Shown piece after piece: positions 1 through 5,093 of a stretch of DNA of 5,610 nucleotides; position 1 is the first letter of the stretch, and the number at the start of each line of letters is the position of its first letter. This DNA is from an uncultured Lachnospiraceae bacterium (GTDB taxonomy: Bacteria; Bacillota; Clostridia; Lachnospirales; Lachnospiraceae). The notes under the pieces were generated by a model. That model did no database searches. It was given only the letters and a program-made list of their open reading frames with translations, and had not been told where the DNA came from. The DNA lies in assembly GCA_910588215.1 (NCBI GenBank), contig CAJUQJ010000090.1, forward strand, positions 1 to 5,610, written 5' to 3'. The position numbers and the translations under genes are program-made.

Positions 1-64
1 TCATAATAAGAATCTAACCATTTCAGACAGTTCGCTATTAACTTAATGACATTGAGAGGTGAAT

Positions 65-1345
65 ATGAAGAGGAGAGCAGGTAAATACCGGAAAACATAC
101 TGGGTGGCAGGTGTGGCGGCTGCATTGGCAGTCATGGGATCTGGCGGCTGCGGACGAAGAGAAAGCAGTCCGCAGCCGCTTATGGATACCGCAGAGAGCA
201 TGTGGGAAGACGAGATCACGATCATGCATGTGGACGCAGGAGATGAGAGTTTCAGGGCCTATATTGAAGAACTGCAGACAAGGCTGCAGATGAAGATCAA
301 CCTGCTGCCGTATCCTGCCAATGCCGATTCCCGTCATGCCAAAGCGTCGTCTCTTTTGGCGGCAGGAGATTCTTCGGTGGATGTGTTTGCGGTGAATGAC
401 GAAATGATAAATGCCTTCAAGAACGAAGGGTATCTGGAACCGCTGCAGGACGATGTCATGGACGAAGAAACCGCGCGGGCATTTGAGCAGGAGTATCTGC
501 AGGAGACTACCATGGCCGGCGGGCAGATTTACTCTGCGCCTTATGTGCTGGATATTCTTGCGCTCTGGGTCAATGAGGAGTGGATGAGGGAGGCTGGACT
601 TACCGGGATAGAAACAGAAGAAGATTTCTATCGGTTTCTGGCTTATGACTGGGGTGAGGGGCGCTATGCATACGGCGGTTCCTGGGAGAAAACCTATGTA
701 TATAATGAACTGGGAGAGCTGATCAATCTTTTCGGCGGAGATTACTTTGACTGGAGCAATGAAAAGACCAGGGCGGCCGTCCGATTCTCCAAGGAGTGCG
801 TCGATAAAGGGTATACGCCGAAAGAACAGATGATCGACCAGCACGAACAGATGAACCAGAAATTTATAGACGGTAAATACGGGATGGTGTTTATGTACAC
901 CGGCGGTATCAAGAAATATGCCGATGCCGGCGTGTATGGAGAGGACAGGATCCATATGGCGCCGCTGCCGGATCTGGGCGGCAGGCATGTGACCTATATC
1001 GGCACCTGGCAGTATGCGTTGAACAAGGCTTCGCAGCACAAGGAGGCGGCCAGACGGTTTATGAGTTATGCAGTGAGCCGGGAAGGAAACAGGCTCTATG
1101 CGGAGATGACAAACAGTATTCCGGCCAGAAAGGATCTTCTGGAAGAGGAATTGCATATTATCGGCTATGCAGAAATCAGAGAGCTGCTGCGTTCGGTGGA
1201 GATGGAGGTGAGGCCGATCCCGGCCAATTCCATGGAATATATCGAGACGGTGGGAGAACTGTTCCAGAAGTATATGCTGGAGGAATTGGATTTGGACAGC
1301 TACTGTGAGCAGATGCAGGAGCTTGTGGATGAGAATATCAAATAA
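65..1345 (+). CDS. Extracellular solute-binding lipoprotein (ABC sugar-type, family 1)
   Basis: This 426-residue protein is probably the substrate-binding component of a carbohydrate-type ABC importer, anchored outside the membrane. The N-terminus has a basic stretch (MKRRAGKYRK), a hydrophobic core at residues 12-25 and a Cys at 29 in SGGC. That is a loose lipobox, because the usual Leu at -3 is absent. After the Cys come a Ser/Pro-rich linker and a first beta strand (EITIMHV). Family-typical segments are GDSSVDVFAVNDE near residue 100, the APYVLDILALWVNEEW hinge-like region near 158, and KFIDGKYGMVFMYTGG near 260-275. The length is normal and no frame damage is visible. I chose ATG at 65 because GAGAGG at 54-59 lies 5 bases upstream; the in-frame GTG at 59 would overlap that ribosome binding site. 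No permease or ATPase partner lies downstream, where only relics are found, so its partners are upstream of the window or lost. The substrate cannot be told. The family call is firm; the sugar specificity is an inference from the family. Confidence 0.88.
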   Translation: MKRRAGKYRKTYWVAGVAAALAVMGSGGCGRRESSPQPLMDTAESMWEDEITIMHVDAGDESFRAYIEELQTRLQMKINLLPYPANADSRHAKASSLLAAGDSSVDVFAVNDEMINAFKNEGYLEPLQDDVMDEETARAFEQEYLQETTMAGGQIYSAPYVLDILALWVNEEWMREAGLTGIETEEDFYRFLAYDWGEGRYAYGGSWEKTYVYNELGELINLFGGDYFDWSNEKTRAAVRFSKECVDKGYTPKEQMIDQHEQMNQKFIDGKYGMVFMYTGGIKKYADAGVYGEDRIHMAPLPDLGGRHVTYIGTWQYALNKASQHKEAARRFMSYAVSREGNRLYAEMTNSIPARKDLLEEELHIIGYAEIRELLRSVEMEVRPIPANSMEYIETVGELFQKYMLEELDLDSYCEQMQELVDENIK

Positions 1346-1359
1346 GGATCTGTAGAGAG

Positions 1360-1500
1360 GTTTATGGGTCCAATATCCTGTATGCGCAGCTGTACGATAT
1401 AACCGGAACCTATACCATCTTTCCGATCACGGCTTTTCTCTTAAGTGTGGCGGCGGTGGTAATGGTTCCGATGATCGCTGTTCTGGCAAACAGGTCAAAA
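1360..1500 (+). pseudogene. C-terminal fragment, possibly of an MFS transporter
   Basis: An open stretch directly after the solute-binding protein reads VYGSNILYAQLYDITGTY, then a hydrophobic helix of about 25 residues (FPITAFLLSVAAVVMV and onward) and a basic end, LANRSK. The short 'LYD-TG-Y' motif ahead of the final membrane helix is common near the C-terminus of major-facilitator transporters. I infer the tail of such a gene; I cannot align it. There is no upstream body, no start codon with a ribosome binding site and no stop codon at the expected end. The frame continues into the antisense of the neighbouring hydrolase remnant, whose stop codon lies at 1504-1506, so the break point is near 1500. 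An alternative is the end of another polytopic permease. Confidence 0.38.
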
Positions 1501-1503
1501 TTT

Positions 1504-2091
1504 CTATACTTTTTTCTGTGCGGCCATCCATTCCAGGATCGTGACGGGATTACCGTCGATGGTCACGGGGGATCCGTCATAGTCCAGCGTACATTCATTG
1601 TTCAGCATGGGGATCCAGGACCAATGGCCTATGTATTCAAAGGGTGCGCCGGCTTCCGTAGTATACAGACCGGTGGAATCGAGCACCTTGTCCCAGAAGG
1701 TGAAGTGTACGTTGGTATTGCCTGCCTCGACAAGACGTTTATAAGTGGGAATGACGAATTGAGACGGCCTTACCGTGGTGTCTGTTTTGGCGTGGGTGAA
1801 CCAGATCGGCAGATGGGCGATGCTCTGGATATCCTCGTCAGTGATCACGGCATCCGGCAGATCTTCACAGATCGGGAAGGCGGCAGCGAAACGGTCAGGC
1901 GTATGCAGGATCATCTTCATGGTCATAAAGCCGCCGTTGAAACAGCCGCCTTCTCCTGCATAGTAGAACCGACTCCCTTCGTGGGGTGGCAGTACATTTC
2001 CAGTGACAAATAGATACCGGACAAGTAATCTTCTGGTTTGGCTCCCATGAACTGGGGACTCCATATTTTTATATAAAGTATTTTTATCCAT
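1504..2091 (-). pseudogene. Remnant of a prolyl-oligopeptidase/esterase-type serine hydrolase
   Basis: The 195 readable codons match the C-terminal half of an alpha/beta hydrolase of the prolyl oligopeptidase/esterase kind found in gut Clostridia. The nucleophile elbow is normally GCSNGG. Here residues 49-54 read GCFNGG, so the catalytic Ser is Phe (codon TTC at 1941-1939, one base away from TCC). The likely acid Asp104 in THAKTDTTV and the His156 in YIGHWSW remain, and the tail (NNECTLDYDGSP, then TILEWMAAQKK) ends naturally. The first 40 or so residues do not look like this family. Full-length members are several times larger, and no ribosome binding site precedes ATG 2091. Another frame between about 2060 and 1990 (reading PQFMGAKPEDYLSGIYLSL) also looks protein-like, suggesting a frameshift or rearrangement. 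I take it as a non-functional gene relic; a non-catalytic truncated protein is possible but less likely. Confidence 0.72.
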
Positions 2092-2139
2092 TGTACTAAA
2101 GGATAAGGAAGAAAAAAGTGGTTTATAGACCGGTTTACC

Positions 2140-2859
2140 CTAGAGTTCTTTCATCATGCGTGTGGACATCAGGCAGGTTTCTCCGTTGATAAAATGGATG
2201 ATCCGGTTTTTGGTGTCTATTTCCTTTATGTTCTTTTTGTTGACCAGAAAGGATCGGTGGCAGCGCACAAAATCATCGCCAAATGCCTTGAGCAGATCTT
2301 TAATGGTGCTGAAAAATTCAATTTGTCGATCCTTCGCATGGAGAATGACTTTATGGATGTTGCTGGAAGTCTCAAAGAATAAAATATCATCATAATCTAT
2401 GCTGATCTTTCGGCCGCCGGTTTCGATCGTATAGACTTTGTGTGTTCGACTGGTCTGCAGGGTATAGCGTTCCATTGCATTAAGCAGGCATTGCCTGATC
2501 TTCACTTTCGCTTCGTCGGGAGTGTCTTTTAGTACAAAGTCCATTGCCTCCACCTGGTACTGGAAGGTCATGTAGCTTAGTTCAGAGTGTGCGGTTATGA
2601 ATATGATGAAACCACGGGGGTCATATAACCTGATCAGCTGCGCCAGTTTCATGCCGTTTATATCACTTCCCAAGTCTATATCAAGGAAATAAATGCCTGT
2701 GTTCTGGCTGTTCTTGATCTTTTCCAGCAGCACATAAGGGTCTCCTGTATTTAGCACAAGCTGCATATCCAGCTCTTCTATCAGAATGGTATTTTGAATG
2801 GTCTGTACGATAGTCTGCCGCTGTGCGGCATTATCCTCGCACACAAAAATATCCAGCAT
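2140..2859 (-). CDS. LytTR-family response regulator (AgrA-like)
   Basis: This 239-residue cytoplasmic protein is a transcription factor that is switched on by phosphorylation and binds DNA as a LytTR protein. The receiver domain (about 1-125) shows the acidic pair Glu8-Asp9, phosphoacceptor Asp60 in YFLDIDL, Thr89 in FITAH and Lys111 in FVLKD. The LytTR domain (about 140-237) shows VYTIETGGRK, ILFFETSSNIHKV, the hallmark FVRCHRSFLVN and a C-terminal STRMMKEL. The length and both motifs (YFLDIDL, RCH-SF-VN) resemble AgrA of staphylococci. ATG at 2859 follows AAAGGA, which overlaps the last codons of the kinase gene. Only 6 bases separate the two genes, so they are probably co-transcribed and possibly translationally coupled. 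The expected DNA target is a pair of direct repeats with an ACNGTT-like core. The family call is certain; targets are unknown. Confidence 0.95.
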   Translation of the reverse strand: MLDIFVCEDNAAQRQTIVQTIQNTILIEELDMQLVLNTGDPYVLLEKIKNSQNTGIYFLDIDLGSDINGMKLAQLIRLYDPRGFIIFITAHSELSYMTFQYQVEAMDFVLKDTPDEAKVKIRQCLLNAMERYTLQTSRTHKVYTIETGGRKISIDYDDILFFETSSNIHKVILHAKDRQIEFFSTIKDLLKAFGDDFVRCHRSFLVNKKNIKEIDTKNRIIHFINGETCLMSTRMMKEL

Positions 2860-2865
2860 ATGATG

Positions 2866-4161
2866 TCATTCCTTTCTGTCAGTAAGTTCCAGATGTTGCG
2901 TGAAACGGCCGTTTTGCATGGAGGTTTCCAGCAGAGCGTTGTCATAGGAACTGATGATCTTCCGGGCATTGGAAAGCCCGATTCCCTGATGTCCGGTCTT
3001 TGTAGTAAAGCCTTTTTGCTTTAATTTGTGTAATACTGCGCCCTGATCCTGAAAGCTGTTGGAGATGGTGATGGATACGCCGGCCTCGTGCCGAATGATG
3101 TTTAAGCCTGTTTGCGGCTGTTGCGCTAAAGGCGCGGCTTCGATCGCGTTGTCCAGAAAAATTCCCAGTATTCGGGCGAGGTCTACGGTATTCATCGGAA
3201 AACTGTCCACTCTGCAGGGAATGTCGATCGTGACATCAATCCCCGATTCATGGGCGTAGATCATCTTTGCACAGAGCAGGCTTTTGATCTCCAATACATC
3301 AATATTACCGAGTTGATTCAGCTTGTAATCCCCCTGGTCGATCAAATTCTTTGTGGGGTAGATCTTTGTTTCAAAATATTGCTTTAGTTCGTCTATATCA
3401 CGGTTTGCAATATAGCCGGACATGGAGAGTAAAATATTGATATAGTCATGCTTAAAGGAGCGCAGACCGTTATACATGGCTTCCAGATTGTGTGTGTAAT
3501 CCTGTAAGTCCTGCATGGCTTTCTGCTTCGCCTCTGTCTGCATTTTTTCCAGATAGGAGCAGTGCATAGCCAGAAGCAGAAAGAGCATAACGAATAGATA
3601 CCCTGAAATATGCAGGACATTATTGTATATCATTTTACCGACAGAGCCGTTTTGTCCCGGAATCAGATCGTCGAACAGATAGATGGTGATAAGGAGCAGC
3701 AATCCGGCGTCGATCAGATACCATGTCTGTTGAAGGCGCAAAAGACTTTTTCCTGAAAGCAGCAGTTTCCTGAGCAGCCTGCCGCAAAAAAGCGTCGCCC
3801 AGTAAAACAGCAGAATATGAATCATATGGACAATGGAAGAAACATACGGCTGCTCGATGAAAGATGTGGGGATCAGCATATGCAGAAAGCCTGACACCAG
3901 GTTATCCGTCACGAGTGCAAGCACAAATCCGATCATACCCATACAGACATTTTGGGCGGTGGTATCCCGGCAGAAAACCAGCCCGTAAATACAAATGACC
4001 GCCGGAATACCGAACAGGCCGTAGGGTATACAGGACAGGAGCTTTATGGGCATTCCGGCAAGCAGCAGCGACAGATAAAGAACGATAAATGCTTTGAGGC
4101 TCATACGTCCGGGCCATACATTGCGAACAGCAAGGGAAAGCTGAAAAAAAGACAATAACAT
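2866..4161 (-). CDS. AgrC-like sensor histidine kinase (HPK10 type)
   Basis: This 431-residue membrane kinase is the likely partner of the LytTR regulator encoded next. The N-terminal half holds about six membrane segments (near residues 22-40, 45-63, 74-95, 107-127, 147-164 and 183-200), as in AgrC-type peptide receptors. A short coiled linker (YLEKMQTEAKQKAMQDLQ) leads to the phosphoacceptor His238 in SFKHDYINIL. The ATPase domain has the N box DNAIEAA (Asn338) and a G box GIGLSNAR near 393-400, preceded by KGFTTK; this is the HPK10 pattern. The gene begins at ATG 4161 behind AAGAAGG, with 11 bases between the GG and the ATG. Its length matches AgrC. The region holds no agrB or agrD, so the signal may be a foreign or unlinked peptide, membrane stress or something else. 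Autophosphorylation and transfer to Asp60 of the regulator are expected from the family. Confidence 0.93.
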   Translation of the reverse strand: MLLSFFQLSLAVRNVWPGRMSLKAFIVLYLSLLLAGMPIKLLSCIPYGLFGIPAVICIYGLVFCRDTTAQNVCMGMIGFVLALVTDNLVSGFLHMLIPTSFIEQPYVSSIVHMIHILLFYWATLFCGRLLRKLLLSGKSLLRLQQTWYLIDAGLLLLITIYLFDDLIPGQNGSVGKMIYNNVLHISGYLFVMLFLLLAMHCSYLEKMQTEAKQKAMQDLQDYTHNLEAMYNGLRSFKHDYINILLSMSGYIANRDIDELKQYFETKIYPTKNLIDQGDYKLNQLGNIDVLEIKSLLCAKMIYAHESGIDVTIDIPCRVDSFPMNTVDLARILGIFLDNAIEAAPLAQQPQTGLNIIRHEAGVSITISNSFQDQGAVLHKLKQKGFTTKTGHQGIGLSNARKIISSYDNALLETSMQNGRFTQHLELTDRKE

Positions 4162-4197
4162 TTAGGTAGATTCCTTCTTTTGGTATTTGCACGCCTA

Positions 4198-4226
4198 ATT
4201 ATACTTTATATCATTCTTCGTAGCAA
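4198..4226 (-). promoter_or_regulatory. Promoter of the kinase-regulator operon
   Basis: On the minus strand a perfect -10 box TATAAT (4203-4198) lies 17 bases from a -35 box TTGCTA (4226-4221, 4 of 6 to consensus). This is ideal sigma-A spacing. Transcription would begin near 4191 and give a leader of about 30 bases that ends in the AAGAAGG ribosome binding site of the kinase gene. Confidence 0.75.
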
Positions 4227-4247
4227 GCACTGTCCGGCGAAAATGAA

Positions 4248-4288
4248 GAATAAGTGTGTATTCAGGAAAGAAAAAACTGCACTTATTC
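4248..4288. repeat. 9-base perfect inverted repeat between the divergent promoters
   Basis: GAATAAGTG at 4248-4256 is the exact reverse complement of CACTTATTC at 4280-4288, with 23 bases between. It sits 21 bases upstream of the kinase operon -35 box and about 50 bases upstream of the opposite promoter's -10. The position fits an operator shared by the divergent genes. The arm spacing is wide for a single dimer site, so two separate half sites, or chance in AT-rich DNA, remain possible. Confidence 0.4.
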
Positions 4289-4308
4289 ATGAAATAAGGT
4301 ATTTTATG

Positions 4309-4350
4309 ACTGTTTTGGGAGAACTGCTGTTTTCCTTGGTATACTGTTTG
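4309..4350 (+). repeat. Three direct repeats, CTGTTT core, 17-base period
   Basis: CTGTTTT occurs at 4310 and 4327 and CTGTTTG at 4344, so the starts are exactly 17 bases apart. The first and third are preceded by A, giving ACTGTT, which resembles the ACNGTT core known for LytTR-family sites. The third copy overlaps the -10 box of the small-gene promoter. Known AgrA/ComE-type sites have a period of about 21-22 bases, so 17 does not fit that rule and the link to the regulator is inference. Confidence 0.4.
4337..4345 (+). promoter_or_regulatory. Extended -10 promoter of the small membrane protein gene
   Basis: TGGTATACT is an extended -10 element (TG-n-TATACT, 5 of 6 to the -10 consensus). The only -35-like sequence, TTGGGA at 4315-4320, is 19 bases away, which is long, so the promoter may be weak and dependent on an activator. 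Transcription would begin near 4352, about 37 bases ahead of ATG 4389. Confidence 0.55.
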
Positions 4351-4388
4351 ATAGAAAATAAATATATTTGGAAAGGAAACAGGAAGTT

Positions 4389-4580
4389 ATGAAGTATTTT
4401 CTAAAAGGAGCTGCCGCGGTGGCGATCGTAATGTTTATCTTGATGTTGATCCACATTATTTTCAATATGATGGGCATTGACCTGAATAAATACATAAATA
4501 ATGCTGTGGAAATTCTGCTGGCATCAAGTTTTGCTACGATAATTTATCATGTATTGATCAGGAAAGAGAAGGCTGAATAA
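4389..4580 (+). CDS. Small two-helix membrane protein, unknown function
   Basis: I do not recognise this 63-residue protein. It has a short basic N-terminus (MKYFLK), a first hydrophobic segment at about 7-29, a polar turn near 30-36 (IDLNKYI), a second hydrophobic segment at about 37-57, and a charged tail, RKEKAE. The positive residues at both ends suggest a hairpin with both termini inside the cell. There is no Cys and no acidic tail, so it is not an AgrD-type thiolactone peptide precursor, and there is no double-Gly leader. ATG 4389 has AGGAAG just upstream (4381-4386); a longer reading from TTG 4368 would remove that site. It has its own extended -10 promoter and a strong terminator 28 bases after the stop, which supports it as a real single-gene unit. 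It is transcribed away from the kinase-regulator operon and may be a target or an accessory of that system. Confidence 0.72.
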   Translation: MKYFLKGAAAVAIVMFILMLIHIIFNMMGIDLNKYINNAVEILLASSFATIIYHVLIRKEKAE

Positions 4581-4608
4581 ATTCTCTGATGAGCAATTTA
4601 TGACCATG

Positions 4609-4655
4609 AGCATGACAGCGGAGGCTGATAACAGTCCCCGCTGTCATGCTGTTTT
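4609..4655 (+). terminator. Rho-independent terminator of the small membrane protein gene
   Basis: AGCATGACAGCGG at 4609-4621 pairs perfectly with CCGCTGTCATGCT at 4638-4650 (13 base pairs, 16-base loop). It is followed by GTTTT. The stem is very strong but the U tract is short. It lies 28 bases after the stop of the 63-residue gene and separates it from the ABC transporter gene. Confidence 0.8.
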
Positions 4656-4661
4656 AAGTAG

Positions 4662-4850
4662 GCTAAATACTATAAGATTGACGAAATTATAAATAAATTC
4701 TTTTTAAAATCTAGAGAACTATCCCGCAAAAGTATTTCTGTAAGTTTCTTGAAAGGTTATTCTAAGCATATCCCAGGTTATTTTGTGATGAGACAGAAAA
4801 TGACAAAGCAGATTGATAAAATGGAGAATAGTACAAAAACTATGCTATAA
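4662..4850 (+). other. AT-rich start-less open stretch, possible gene relic
   Basis: Sixty-two codons run open from just after TAG 4659-4661 to TAA 4848-4850. The reading is rich in Lys and Ser (for example KGYSKHIPGYFVMRQKM). No ATG appears until codon 44, and no ribosome binding site precedes it or the TTG at 4749. It could be the remnant of a small regulator or merely an open frame in AT-rich spacer. I find no family match. Confidence 0.2.
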
Positions 4851-4851
4851 T
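4841..4851 (+). promoter_or_regulatory. Extended -10 promoter candidate, distal, for the ABC operon
   Basis: TATGCTATAAT is a perfect extended -10 element (TRTG-n-TATAAT). No -35 box stands at 16-18 bases; TTGATA at 4813-4818 is 27 bases away. Transcription from about 4858 would give a leader of about 235 bases before the ABC ATPase gene. Confidence 0.5.
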
Positions 4852-4868
4852 AGGATAGTTTTATCGAT

Positions 4869-5093
4869 TTGGATTCCACAATAGAAATTGCACATGGGTA
4901 TGGATATTTGCTATACTGTATTCCGGTAGAAAAGTGCTTGGCTGTTTCCTGCTCTGTGATAGTGATATCTGTTCATGACAACAGCAATACAAAGGAAGAC
5001 CAGCAGGAAATGAGAGAGAAGACTGGAGTGCTTCGGAATGGAAAAATAAGGAAGAAGCAGCAAAGAAATAGCAAAGAAAAGGGAAGAGTGTAA
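4869..5093 (+). other. Leader region of the ABC gene with a doubtful open frame
   Basis: This stretch ahead of the ABC ATPase holds an open frame from TTG 4869 to TAA 5091-5093. The stop overlaps the ABC start codon by one base (TAATG), which is the arrangement of translationally coupled genes. The reading is unconvincing as a protein: a non-ATG start with only a weak AGGA 13 bases upstream, a start about 11 bases from the predicted transcript end, and a Lys/Arg/Gln-rich tail typical of purine-rich spacer. I therefore describe it as leader and not as a gene. I see no clear riboswitch or attenuator in it. Confidence 0.25.
4888..4917 (+). promoter_or_regulatory. Second extended -10 promoter candidate, proximal, for the ABC operon
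   Basis: TGCTATACT (4909-4917) is another extended -10 element, with a partial -35 TTGCAC at 4888-4893 and 18 bases between. It shares TGCTATA with the upstream candidate 66 bases away. Either or both could serve the ABC transporter gene. Confidence 0.35.

Noticed and set aside
38..1156. Long minus-strand open frame of 372 codons
   Set aside because: It lies entirely antisense to the solute-binding gene, whose product has clear family features. The antisense reading is rich in His, Arg, Ile and Cys and has no recognisable domain.
1447..2013. Plus-strand open frame of 188 codons
   Set aside because: Its first 18 codons are the transporter-tail fragment; the rest is the antisense of the hydrolase remnant. 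The start is a GTG inside a helix, without a ribosome binding site.
2098..2139. Possible terminator for the regulator operon on the minus strand
   Set aside because: A run of six T follows a GGT/ACC stem of only about three base pairs. This is too weak to call.
4304..4495. Minus-strand open frame of 63 codons opposite the small membrane gene
   Set aside because: No ribosome binding site, and it covers the promoter and start of the plus-strand gene, which has better signals.
4389..4580. The small membrane protein as an AgrD-type autoinducing peptide precursor
   Set aside because: It has no Cys or Ser in the ring position, no acidic C-terminal tail and two hydrophobic segments instead of one amphipathic helix.
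4969..4984. Small hairpin CTGTT-CATGAC-AACAG in the ABC leader
   Set aside because: A five-base-pair stem without a following T run is expected by chance in a leader of this length.
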